Shown: positions 1 to 7,271 of the stretch, piece after piece
Numbering within the stretch: position 1 is the stretch's first letter
Layout of the letters: each line of letters starts with the position of its first letter
Translations under genes and position numbers: made by a program
Assembly: GCA_030754655.1 (NCBI GenBank)
Contig: JASLZX010000020.1
Location: forward strand, 1 to 15,464
Length of the DNA stretch: 15,464 bases
Direction: 5' to 3'
Source of the DNA: UBA8886 sp002731655
Lineage (GTDB): Archaea > Thermoplasmatota > Poseidoniia > MGIII > CG-Epi1
Notes under the pieces: model-generated
What the model was told of the DNA's origin: nothing
Database searches by the model: none
What the model saw: only the letters and a program-made list of their open reading frames with translations

Positions 1-1498
1 CAGGTGGCCATTCCCTAGGGCTATCGTCCACACCTTGAAGAATGATGTAACCAATTATCATTATAAAAAGGAGAAATGTGATTGCTGCTGGTCTTCCAAG
101 ACCGAGTTCATCCACTATTATCGCCCATGAAAGAGGACCAATGATAGTTGCAAAACGACCTACCATACTGTATAATCCATAAAATTGACCAATATAACGC
201 GGAGGTGTCAAAACAAGCATGTATGGTCTATCTGCACACCATGTTCCACCAAGAGCTATTCCTGCCAAGAAAGGAGCACCCCAAATGAGCCATGCTGGTA
301 GTCCCAACCAGACTGTAGAAATTAATAGAGAAAATGTCGCAAACCAGATCCATAAAACTAGATTCAAAGTTATTTTTGGACCTACAATATCGACAAGATA
401 ACCCCACAAAAAACCGCTGACAATAGAACTTAGAATTCCTATAAGCATATACTTTGCAATATCTGCAGTTGTCATTCCAAATTCCTCACTAACATAAATT
501 GCGGCAAAGGCTGTAGCTGTGTTGGCCGCATCCGTATAGAAAATTCGACCTACAAGAAACCTCCCTAGACCTGGGAACTCGTCTACCATGGATATTGTTT
601 TACGTAACTGTTTGAGAGTGCCAGAAACTGCTTTCATAATCGATCCGTCGCGGAATAAAGGAGTTGACGGTGTAGAGAAATATGCGAAGCCACATGCAAT
701 TGCTGCAAAAGGCAAAACAAATCTCAGTGAATTATCCAATAAAACAAAAATCAGAATTGATAGAAATGAAAAAATAACCATTAAACCTGACCAGAAATTA
801 TCTTGTTCGTTCTCTTTAACAAAAACAAAACAGGGTATTGCAAAAATTAGAAAGAGGATTGCTGTTGCCTGAAATACTGTTTGTAATGGGTAACCAAGAA
901 TTTCAATTAGTGCATATCCTACAATGACGCCAATTAAGGAACCTACGTAACCGATCCCTATCCCTATACCTCCAATTCTACCTCTATTTCCTGGTGTTGA
1001 AATTGTAGCTAGAGTAGAATCATAAAAAATCAAACCGGCTTGATAGAAATAATTAGCAAGAACAAACAATCCTAACGAGAAATAGAGTATTGTATGTTTA
1101 TCCCATCCCTCCTTTTCGTATCCTAAAAGAGCTGTAAAACTAACACAAAGAAGCGTTGTGAAAAACAAGAATGGCATTCTACGATTTGCTTGATCGGATA
1201 GTGCGCCAATAACTGGTGCTGTGAGAAAAACTAAAGCCATGGAAACTGCGTTAGCATAAGCATAGTCAGAATCAGAACCGCCTACGTCGTCGTTTATAAC
1301 CCAGAGAGTGAAATAAAATGAAACAATCAAGATTGAAAAGATAGTATTACCAAGGTCATAGAATGCCCATGACACTATGCCGAACATAGAGGTCTTGGAA
1401 GTTATACTCTCCTTTGGTTTCTTGGCCTCTTCTCTAAACTCCCTTACCTTTTCTTTGAGTTCTCTTGTCTTGGAAAGGATTCTCTTGGCCGGACTCAT
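1..1498 (-). CDS. UMF1/Atg22-like MFS transporter, second of a tandem pair (3' end outside window)
   Basis: An open frame runs from the ATG at 1498 to the left edge without a stop (499 codons visible), so the C-terminus lies outside the window. Residues 1-36 form a charged, probably helical cytoplasmic segment. Many hydrophobic helices follow. The UMF1-type signature WAFYDLGNTIFS is at residues 44-55, a LSDQANRR loop follows TM2 (residues 100-107), and a glycine-rich GRIGGIGIGIGYVGS stretch is at about 173-187. These resemble the UMF1 (unknown major facilitator) branch of the MFS, related to fungal Atg22; the substrate cannot be read from the sequence. By helix count nearly all of the usual 12 helices are present, so only a short tail is missing. 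The gene begins 6 bases after the stop of the preceding paralogue and surely shares its transcript. It has no large extracellular insertion, unlike that neighbour. Composition is AT-rich, like its partner and unlike the rest of the window. Confidence 0.85.
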   Translation of the reverse strand, partial: MSPAKRILSKTRELKEKVREFREEAKKPKESITSKTSMFGIVSWAFYDLGNTIFSILIVSFYFTLWVINDDVGGSDSDYAYANAVSMALVFLTAPVIGALSDQANRRMPFLFFTTLLCVSFTALLGYEKEGWDKHTILYFSLGLFVLANYFYQAGLIFYDSTLATISTPGNRGRIGGIGIGIGYVGSLIGVIVGYALIEILGYPLQTVFQATAILFLIFAIPCFVFVKENEQDNFWSGLMVIFSFLSILIFVLLDNSLRFVLPFAAIACGFAYFSTPSTPLFRDGSIMKAVSGTLKQLRKTISMVDEFPGLGRFLVGRIFYTDAANTATAFAAIYVSEEFGMTTADIAKYMLIGILSSIVSGFLWGYLVDIVGPKITLNLVLWIWFATFSLLISTVWLGLPAWLIWGAPFLAGIALGGTWCADRPYMLVLTPPRYIGQFYGLYSMVGRFATIIGPLSWAIIVDELGLGRPAAITFLLFIMIIGYIILQGVDDSPREWPP

Positions 1499-1504
1499 GG
1501 AGTT

Positions 1505-3364
1505 TTACACTACCGAAGAATCTGAATCGTGGGAATCTAATAATTTCTTTCTCAGGCGCTCATCCTCAGCTCTAGCATCTGCTCTTCCGGCCTCAATATC
1601 TACCATATAAAGCAATCCTGCACCTATCAAAAGAAGCATAGATATACTGAAAATTCCAACACGGCTATCGTAGACAACTGCCATGAAGAAATAGAGTGTA
1701 GGCCCCATAAATGCGGCCACTTTGTTGAAGAAACCAAAGAAACCAAAGAATTCCGTACTACGGGTTTTAGGTACAATTTGGCCAAATATACTACGAGCAA
1801 GACCTTGTGATCCACCTAGAAGTGTACCCATCAAACATCCAAGAATCATGAATTGAAGGAATACCGTCAATCCAAGTGGTTCCCAAATGTTACCTCTGGC
1901 CCAAATAGGTATGAAATCAAGAGAGCCATCACCGAGACTAGTAGGATGATCTGTGCCAACTGAGGCGGTTCCATCCAATTCTCCACCTTCAACGCTTGTG
2001 CTGAATCTTGTATCACCAACAGAGGTTATGAATGAGCTAATGTCATCGTTGGCAACTTCATCGAGAGGCAACTTGTTTGGTTCCTCTTCAGTTTCTCCCC
2101 AAGCCCATACCAAAAGTTGTTCCTCTTTTTCATTTACTTCAGTTGGGAGAAGATGCGCCCATTCCTTGGCCCATGCTTGCTCATCAAACTCTTCGTCTTC
2201 ATAATCCAATTTTTGAGCTATCTCATGTGTTGACCAAGACACATGGACGGTGTATGCCTCAGAACTCTCGTCCCACTCGTACAGGATGTCGTGCTCTTCA
2301 TGTAATTCTAGTTCAAGCGGGGCAAAGGCAAGTGCGGCAAAACACAAAACAACCCATCCTGCAATCGAAATAAAGAGGGCTCTTTTGGTTCCTATTCTAT
2401 CTGCGATCTTAGTGAATATGATTGCAAAAGGTGCTGCAATAAATTGAATGGCTAAAATAGTAAGCATTAGGCCAAAAGCACCTATACCTAGTACAGAAAC
2501 CCCATACACACCACCTAAGGCAGTTACAGTATTAATTCCATCAATAAAGAAGAAATATGCAAGCATATACAAAAATAATGTTGGAAATGCCTTGTAGTCT
2601 TTCAAAGTTTGCGCCACTTCGCCAACAGCAAAACGTGCAGCTTCCCTGAACTTCAGTTTTTCCATTTCATTTTCGATAGGAGGTTCAGGAACCCACATAA
2701 AGGTAAAAAGTGCAAATCCATACCACCACAACCCAGCTGTTGCCATACAGAAAGGTATGACCCAATCCGCTTCAACACCTAATACTAGACCTATATGAAC
2801 TACAAGAAGTAATCCTCCACCCAGATAACCATAAGCAAAAGCTCTGTTCGAAATATCGTCCATCTCATCTTCTTTACCCAAATGTGGTAAAAGTGCATTG
2901 TAAAAGACTCCAGCACCATTTAGACCTACATTCGCAAGAAGAAACATAACCATTAACCAAATCCATGATGCATTTCCAAGCAAAGGTGCAAAGGCTAAAA
3001 GGAAAGTTGCACCAGCTCCAACATAAGTCAGAATTTTTAACCACTTTTTCTTAATCAGCCGACGATCTGCTATTACACCAAAAGAGGGACTGATAATTGC
3101 AACAAGCAAAGTAGATATTGCAATAACCAAAGACCATACTGCATCCGCAGTCATCGTAGTTGAGCCAATAGATGTAGTCAAACCATTAGCTTCAAGAAAC
3201 AAAAAAGTATACCAAAGAGGGAGTATTGCAACAGTAACGCTAGTCTCAAAAGCTGATTTTCCCCAATCATAGTATCCATAACCGCTTATCGCTTTTTCTT
3301 TGTCCTCGGAAAGATTCTCCAATTTGGAACCAAAACTGAATAATTTAGAAATAGGATCTAGCAT
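1505..3364 (-). CDS. UMF1/Atg22-like MFS transporter with a large acidic extracellular insertion
   Basis: The protein has 619 residues from the ATG at 3364; a TTG at 3370 would add two. It has UMF1-family hallmarks: YYDWGKSAFETSV near residue 31, NALLPHLG and then RAFAYGYLGGG at about 156-184, and late in the protein GLARSIFGQIVPKTRSTEFF (521-540). About 12 hydrophobic helices can be placed. Between putative TM9 and TM10 (residues about 351-495) lies a soluble insertion of roughly 145 residues with about 38 Asp/Glu against 6 Lys/Arg. The usual MFS topology puts this loop outside the membrane. UMF1 proteins are normally about 420-500 residues, so the extra length is mostly this insertion. The C-terminus is a short charged helix. 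The substrate is unknown. It is first of a two-gene unit with the downstream UMF1 paralogue and follows guaA by 77 bases. Its low G+C contrasts with the genes to the right, which suggests transfer from another lineage. Confidence 0.9.
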   Translation of the reverse strand: MLDPISKLFSFGSKLENLSEDKEKAISGYGYYDWGKSAFETSVTVAILPLWYTFLFLEANGLTTSIGSTTMTADAVWSLVIAISTLLVAIISPSFGVIADRRLIKKKWLKILTYVGAGATFLLAFAPLLGNASWIWLMVMFLLANVGLNGAGVFYNALLPHLGKEDEMDDISNRAFAYGYLGGGLLLVVHIGLVLGVEADWVIPFCMATAGLWWYGFALFTFMWVPEPPIENEMEKLKFREAARFAVGEVAQTLKDYKAFPTLFLYMLAYFFFIDGINTVTALGGVYGVSVLGIGAFGLMLTILAIQFIAAPFAIIFTKIADRIGTKRALFISIAGWVVLCFAALAFAPLELELHEEHDILYEWDESSEAYTVHVSWSTHEIAQKLDYEDEEFDEQAWAKEWAHLLPTEVNEKEEQLLVWAWGETEEEPNKLPLDEVANDDISSFITSVGDTRFSTSVEGGELDGTASVGTDHPTSLGDGSLDFIPIWARGNIWEPLGLTVFLQFMILGCLMGTLLGGSQGLARSIFGQIVPKTRSTEFFGFFGFFNKVAAFMGPTLYFFMAVVYDSRVGIFSISMLLLIGAGLLYMVDIEAGRADARAEDERLRKKLLDSHDSDSSVV

Positions 3365-3384
3365 AACCAACTAAAGGAACCCCC

Positions 3385-3397
3385 GTTAAAAGTAAAC
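3385..3397 (-). promoter_or_regulatory. TATA-like box for the transporter pair
   Basis: On the minus strand this stretch reads GTTTACTTTTAAC. Its centre is about 27 bases upstream of the ATG at 3364. This is where an archaeal TATA box would sit if the transcript began at or next to the start codon (leaderless). No Shine-Dalgarno sequence lies between the box and the ATG. The surrounding DNA is AT-rich, so a chance match is possible. Confidence 0.4.
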
Positions 3398-3441
3398 AAC
3401 CACTGTGTTTCTGCAAGAAAATGGTATGAATCTAGCTATTA

Positions 3442-4014
3442 CTAATTCCATTCCAAAGCTTTGTTCAAAAAATTCTGGAATAATTCTGCGCCGTATTCCG
3501 AATGCTCGACCTCGGGGTGGTATTGCACTCCCGCATACGGTAGCTTGCGATGCTGCATCGCCTGCACCACGCAGTCGTCGCTCGACGCCAGGATGTCGAA
3601 CCCATCGGGCAGCCGCGTCACTTCGTCGTTGTGGCTCTCCCATACCGTGAACTCGTCTGGCAACCCCGCCATCAGCCAGCCCCGCTCGGCGACCGAGACC
3701 AGCGCCGCGCCGAACTCCGGCACGCGCGCAGGGCCGGCGGCACCGCCGAAGTGGGCCGCCATATACTGGTGGCCGACGCAGATACCGAGAATCGGCCACC
3801 GTGCGGCGTCCAGATACTCCGCCGTAAGGCCGAGCGCGTCTGCTTCCGACTCGATGCGCGGCGCGCCGCCTGAGAGCACCAACGCGCGAAAACGCTCGAG
3901 CTCGACGGGCGGCGTCGTGTTCGGCATGATTTCGGCCGCGCAGCCGAGGTAGTTCAGCACGCGCCATTCGCGGTGCGTCCACTGGCCGCCGTTGTCGACG
4001 ACCGCCACTGCCAT
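3442..4014 (-). CDS. guaA: GMP synthase subunit A (glutamine amidotransferase)
   Basis: Glutaminase half of the archaeal two-subunit GMP synthase. It releases ammonia from glutamine and passes it to the separate GuaB-type ATP-pyrophosphatase subunit (GMP synthase subunit B) for XMP to GMP conversion in the cytoplasm. The protein is 190 residues, the normal size for the free archaeal subunit. The N-terminus has VVDNGGQWTHREWR. The nucleophile elbow GICVGHQ gives Cys79, and GVQYHPEVEHSEYG gives His166 and Glu168, so the class I triad is complete. I chose the ATG at 4014 because archaeal homologues begin right before this strand; a GTG at 4029 would add five residues and lies about 27 bases below a TATA-like box. 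The synthetase subunit is not in the window. The last 14 or so codons are much more AT-rich than the rest, so the composition break lies inside this reading frame, although the protein keeps normal length. Confidence 0.93.
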   Translation of the reverse strand: MAVAVVDNGGQWTHREWRVLNYLGCAAEIMPNTTPPVELERFRALVLSGGAPRIESEADALGLTAEYLDAARWPILGICVGHQYMAAHFGGAAGPARVPEFGAALVSVAERGWLMAGLPDEFTVWESHNDEVTRLPDGFDILASSDDCVVQAMQHRKLPYAGVQYHPEVEHSEYGAELFQNFLNKALEWN

Positions 4015-4050
4015 CCCGGCGAAGCTCACGGCCGGCGGCAGGTGGCGGCC

Positions 4051-4060
4051 GCTAAAAAGC
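4051..4060 (-). promoter_or_regulatory. TATA-like box upstream of guaA
   Basis: On the minus strand the stretch reads GCTTTTTAGC, an isolated AT-rich island in G+C-rich DNA. It is centred about 27 bases upstream of the GTG at 4029 and about 42 bases upstream of the ATG at 4014. Its position fits archaeal promoter geometry, with transcription starting near 4029. That would give either a leaderless GTG start or a 15-base leader before the ATG. The assignment rests on position and composition only. Confidence 0.4.
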
Positions 4061-4074
4061 TGGCGGGAAGCGCT

Positions 4075-4271
4075 TCAGACGTGGCGCGCAAATTCCACCG
4101 CGTCCACTTTCGCCAGCCGCAGCACGCCCCGCAGGGCAACAGCCAGCTCATCGCAGGAGGCAGGTTGCCCCGGGCGGGAATTGAGGTAAATAACTGTGAG
4201 CTCTCCTCCGAAGCCCGAGACAAGTCGATGGGCGCAGGGGTAATGATAAACGCTGCGGCGGCGCCAAGCAT
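4075..4271 (-). other. Coding-like remnant or small frameshifted gene between the reductase and guaA
   Basis: The 269-base gap between the reductase stop (4299) and guaA is not featureless. In one minus-strand frame, about 50 codons ending at the TGA at 4075-4077 have strongly G+C-biased third positions. They read like protein, for example DELAVALRGVLRLAKVDAVE and just before it LTVIYLNSRPGQPAS. That frame has no ATG, GTG or TTG start. A different frame opens with an ATG at 4271 (MLGAAAAFIITPAPIDLSRA) and would need a one-time frame change to join it. It could be a decayed gene, a small gene with a sequencing indel, or chance in G+C-rich DNA. I recognise no family. Confidence 0.2.
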
Positions 4272-4298
4272 GCGCGACTTCCGCGCTGCCGCGTCGCG

Positions 4299-5270
4299 CT
4301 ACCCTGCCGTTTCGGGGTTGAGGCAGGTCGTCAGCGCATCCCCGCGGCAGCGCGCCAGCACGTTATCGACCGCGATGTTGCCCATCGCCGTGCGGGTCTC
4401 CAGACTGGCGGAAGCGATGTGCGGGACGATGACGACGTTGTCCATCTTCGCCAGCTCAGGTTCCATCGCCGGCTCGCGCTCGTAGACGTCGAGCGCCGCA
4501 CCGGCGATCTCACCCACTTTCAGCGCCTTGACGAGCGCCTTTTCGTTCACCACCGGGCCGCGGCTGACGTTAATCAGGAATGCACTGCGCTTCATCTCGC
4601 GCAGCTCGCGCGTGTCGATGAGATGGTGCGACTTCTTGTCGTAGAACGGGTGCAGCGAAACGAAGTCACTCTGGCGCAGCAGGGTATACATGTCCACATA
4701 CTCCGCCCCAACCTCCTCCGCATACGGCTTCGGCTCCAGGTCGCTGTAGAGAATCCGCATGTCGAAGCCGCGCGCGCGCTGCGCCAGTGCGAAACCGATG
4801 CGGCCGAGCCCGACGATGCCCAGCGTCTTGTGGTGGACGTCGGTGCCCATCAGCAGCGTCGGCGCCCACCCTTCGTATTCGCCGCCGCGCATGTAGCGGT
4901 CGGCCTCGACGATGCGCCGCGCGACCGCCATCAGCAGCACCCAGGTCAAGTCGGCGGTCGAGTCGTCGAGTACGCCGGGGGTGTTGGTGACCGGAATGCC
5001 GCGCTCGGTCGCGGCCGGGACATCGATGTTGTTGTAGCCGACGGCGTAGTTGGCGATGAGCTTCAGCTCAGAATTGCAGTCCATCAGCACGGCATCAACC
5101 GGGTCGACCAGCTGGCTCAGCAGGATGTCGCACCACGCCGTGCCTTCCCCCAGCTCGTCGCGTGTCAGCGCCCGGTCGTGGGGATTGACTCGCAACTCGG
5201 TGATTTCGTTCGCCTTCTCGAGCCGCCCCATCACTGTCTCCGGTAGCCGCCGCGTGACGAACACTTTCAT
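4299..5270 (-). CDS. gyaR: D-isomer 2-hydroxyacid dehydrogenase, glyoxylate/hydroxypyruvate reductase type
   Basis: A cytoplasmic NAD(P)H-dependent reductase of 323 residues, the usual size for the GyaR/GRHPR group. The substrate-binding half contains NYAVGYNNID (74-83) and TNTPGVLDDSTADLTW (95-110), typical of glyoxylate reductases. The Rossmann motif GLGRIG (154-159) ends with Asp177, an acidic residue that usually goes with NADH preference. The catalytic residues are all present: Arg237 in VSRGPVVNE, Glu266 in YEREP (29 residues later, the normal spacing) and His284 in PHIASAS. Reactions expected from the family are glyoxylate to glycolate and hydroxypyruvate to D-glycerate. The gene follows the glycerate kinase by 24 bases, and that neighbour uses D-glycerate, which favours a hydroxypyruvate reductase role. 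The ATG at 5270 starts directly at the first beta strand, so the start is secure. Another 2-hydroxyacid substrate cannot be excluded. Confidence 0.88.
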   Translation of the reverse strand: MKVFVTRRLPETVMGRLEKANEITELRVNPHDRALTRDELGEGTAWCDILLSQLVDPVDAVLMDCNSELKLIANYAVGYNNIDVPAATERGIPVTNTPGVLDDSTADLTWVLLMAVARRIVEADRYMRGGEYEGWAPTLLMGTDVHHKTLGIVGLGRIGFALAQRARGFDMRILYSDLEPKPYAEEVGAEYVDMYTLLRQSDFVSLHPFYDKKSHHLIDTRELREMKRSAFLINVSRGPVVNEKALVKALKVGEIAGAALDVYEREPAMEPELAKMDNVVIVPHIASASLETRTAMGNIAVDNVLARCRGDALTTCLNPETAG

Positions 5271-5294
5271 GCGGCGCCAGCGACCGCCGTTTAA

Positions 5295-6587
5295 TTACCT
5301 GTCGACCAGCCCGATAACGATATCCATCACGTTGGTGCCGGTCAGCCCCGGGCGGAACAGCGCGCTGGTCGGCGTCAGGAAGCCATGCGAGTCGTTGGCA
5401 TCGAGCGCCGCCTGCGCGCCGCCGCGGCCCGGCTGCGTCCCGCCGTCCACCCACGCGCCGGCGGCGTCGGTCGGCCCGTCCTGCCCGTCAGTCCCAGCGG
5501 CGAGGAGACCGGCACCAGCGTTGCCGGCCAGCTCGATTGCAGCCGCGAGCGCCAACTCCTGCGAGCAGCCTCCGCGGCCGCCACCAGTAACCGTTACGGT
5601 CGTTTCACCGCCCCAGAGCAGGCAACGGCGTCCGCGCTCGCCCGCGATGCGGTGCGCGACCTGCTTTCCGGCGTCGCGCGCCTCGCCCTGTAGCGCGTCG
5701 GTGACGATGCCCGCCGCGTAGCCTCGGGCGGCGGCCGCGGCGGCCGCCGCCTCGAGCGCGATGCGGTTCGAGCCGATAACCGCCGTGCGGGCGTTAGCCG
5801 GCGTAGTCGTGAGCGTCTCCTCTAGGGCACCTGCCGCGCCGCGCTCGAGATGCGCCGCGACCGCAGGCGGTAACTCGGCGCCGAGCCGCTCAACGATGGC
5901 GAGGCAGTCGCCGTAAGTCGAGGTATCTCCCACCGTCGGCCCCGAGGCGATGTCGGGCAGCGGGTCGCCGATGACGTCCGAGATGGCGAGCGCGGCGACT
6001 ATCGCCGGTGTGGCGAGCTGCGCCAGCTGGCCGCCCTTGAGCGCCGAGAGGTGGCGCCGTACCGCGTTCAGCTCGTTGATGGTCGCCCCCTCACTGGCGA
6101 GCGCGTGCGTAGTCGCCAGCTTCTGCTCAAGCGCGATTCCCGCGGCAGGCAGCGGTAGCAGTGCCGAGCCGCCGCCCGAGATGAGCACCATCAACAACTC
6201 GTCCGCAGACGCCCCCACAGCGAGGTCATGGATGTGTTTGGCCGCCTCCATCGCGGCGTGGTCGGGCAGGTTGTCGGCGGCGCCCGGATGGAACGCGGTG
6301 ACGCCGTCGTGCGGCGCCGTCCCGACGGGGACGCTCGCAATGCCGGCGACGAGGTGCTCGCCGAGGATGGCCTCGGCCGCGCGCACCATTCCCGGCGCCG
6401 CCTTGCCGAATGCGGCGAGCCTGACGTTGCGGTCCAGCTGCCATTCCAGTTCAATGGCGGGGAACCAGAGTCGGTCGCCGTCGCGCTGCATGTGCTGTGG
6501 CATCAGCACCTCCGGCTGCACCGCCGCGACCGCCGCATGGAAGATGGCTTCAGCGTCGTCGCGCAGCGTCATGGCGCGCGGAACCAT
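5295..6587 (-). CDS. Glycerate kinase, DUF4147/MOFRL family (likely glycerate 2-kinase)
   Basis: A two-domain glycerate kinase of 430 residues from the ATG at 6587, the normal length. The N-terminal DUF4147 domain carries GKAAPGM (61-67), LISGGGSALLPLP (about 135-147), INELNAVRRHLSALKGGQLA and SDVIGDPLPDIASGPTVGD. The C-terminal MOFRL domain holds the ATP-side motif GGETTVTVTGGGRGG and ends with the MOFRL signature LFRPGLTGTNVMDI. Archaeal members phosphorylate D-glycerate to 2-phosphoglycerate, for instance at the end of the non-phosphorylative Entner-Doudoroff route; some bacterial relatives act elsewhere. The reductase directly downstream can supply D-glycerate. Start choice is uncertain: a TTG at 6614 would abut the HAD stop codon, and another ATG at 6572 fits the family about as well. 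A run of alanines near residues 278-288 is unremarkable for this G+C content. Confidence 0.9.
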   Translation of the reverse strand: MVPRAMTLRDDAEAIFHAAVAAVQPEVLMPQHMQRDGDRLWFPAIELEWQLDRNVRLAAFGKAAPGMVRAAEAILGEHLVAGIASVPVGTAPHDGVTAFHPGAADNLPDHAAMEAAKHIHDLAVGASADELLMVLISGGGSALLPLPAAGIALEQKLATTHALASEGATINELNAVRRHLSALKGGQLAQLATPAIVAALAISDVIGDPLPDIASGPTVGDTSTYGDCLAIVERLGAELPPAVAAHLERGAAGALEETLTTTPANARTAVIGSNRIALEAAAAAAAARGYAAGIVTDALQGEARDAGKQVAHRIAGERGRRCLLWGGETTVTVTGGGRGGCSQELALAAAIELAGNAGAGLLAAGTDGQDGPTDAAGAWVDGGTQPGRGGAQAALDANDSHGFLTPTSALFRPGLTGTNVMDIVIGLVDR

Positions 6588-6614
6588 CGCGGGTTTAAGC
6601 GGCTGCGGGCGCAA

Positions 6615-7265
6615 TCACAGGTGCTCCGCGAGCTCCGCTAGGCTGCGCAGGTCGCCACCTCCATCGCGAGCGACGAGTAGCGCGCGCATCCCGGCTGCGC
6701 GCGCTGGCACAACGTCGCCGTGCGGGTCGTCTCCGACGTAGAGCACCGCGTCGGGCGTGCAGCCAAGCTCGCGGCAGACGGCGTCGAAGAACTGCCGCGC
6801 CGGCTTGCGCCACCCCAGCCCGGCCGCGTGCAGCACCGGCCGCACCGCGTCGAGCTCCGTGTGACCGCCAATGATGCCCCCGAGTCGCGCGTCGAAGTTG
6901 GACGCGATCGCCGCGCGCAGTCCGCGGTCGGCTACGGCAGCGACCCCCGCTGCAACGTCGCCGTAGAGGCACCAGCTTTGCGTCGCGGCAAAGTTGGCCC
7001 AGAGCGAGTCGAACGTCGCCGCGGGGTCGTTGACGTCAGTTAGCGTCGCGGCGACGACGCGTCGCCACCACGCCTGCTCGTCGTCCGCCGAGGTGCGGTC
7101 GCCGCGCGGCCGCACCACGCTCCCGAAGGCGACAGACAGCCGCTCGCGCACCACCTTCTCGGAGAGCCGTGAGCCGTAGCGCCGGCCGATTTCGTGGTAG
7201 GCGAGCGGCACGCCGGGGCAGGGATACATCAGCGTCCCGACCGCGTCGAAGACGACCCATTTCAC
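6615..7265 (-). CDS. HAD-superfamily hydrolase-like protein lacking the motif-I general acid
   Basis: A 216-residue cytoplasmic HAD-fold protein with a small helical cap (about residues 15-95). Motif I is VFDAVGTL: the nucleophile Asp7 is present, but the residue two positions later is Val instead of the Asp that phosphatases use as acid/base. Motif II is Ser122 in IASNFD, motif III is Lys154 in WRKPARQFF, and motif IV is VGDDPHGD (Asp179, Asp180, Asp184). The replacement is reminiscent of haloacid dehalogenases, which also lack the second Asp, so ordinary phosphatase activity is doubtful. The start is GTG at 7265, 6 bases after the stop of the membrane-protein gene and directly on the first beta strand. 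The glycerate kinase follows at once. Next to a glyoxylate/hydroxypyruvate reductase, a phosphoglycolate phosphatase would be an attractive guess, but the active site argues against it. Substrate unknown. Confidence 0.8.
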   Translation of the reverse strand: MKWVVFDAVGTLMYPCPGVPLAYHEIGRRYGSRLSEKVVRERLSVAFGSVVRPRGDRTSADDEQAWWRRVVAATLTDVNDPAATFDSLWANFAATQSWCLYGDVAAGVAAVADRGLRAAIASNFDARLGGIIGGHTELDAVRPVLHAAGLGWRKPARQFFDAVCRELGCTPDAVLYVGDDPHGDVVPARAAGMRALLVARDGGGDLRSLAELAEHL

Positions 7266-7271
7266 GGACGC

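Noticed and set aside
588..872. Plus-strand frames in the first 1.5 kb
   Set aside because: The minus strand carries an uninterrupted 499-codon transporter frame across this whole stretch; the plus-strand frames have no domain features.
3398..3441. Possible transcription terminator after guaA
   Set aside because: There is a short T-rich run (CATTTTCTTGC on the minus strand) but no stable hairpin and the region is generally AT-rich, so I could not call it.
3442..3500. An integration site (att) at the guaA 3' end
   Set aside because: No integrase, direct repeat or tRNA-like target was visible, so only the composition break is reported.
3973..4485. A 170-codon plus-strand open frame crossing the guaA upstream gap
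   Set aside because: It overlaps the starts and ends of two well-supported minus-strand genes and its composition looks like an antisense shadow.
4419..5246. A 275-codon plus-strand open frame opposite the reductase
   Set aside because: The minus-strand protein has all catalytic motifs of a 2-hydroxyacid dehydrogenase, and the plus-strand product is His/Arg/Val-rich with no family features.
5289..5297. AT-rich TAATTAAAC about 22 bases upstream of the reductase ATG as a possible internal promoter
   Set aside because: It contains the stop codon of the glycerate kinase and sits slightly too close to the ATG for a good archaeal TATA box; the 24-base spacing suggests cotranscription instead.
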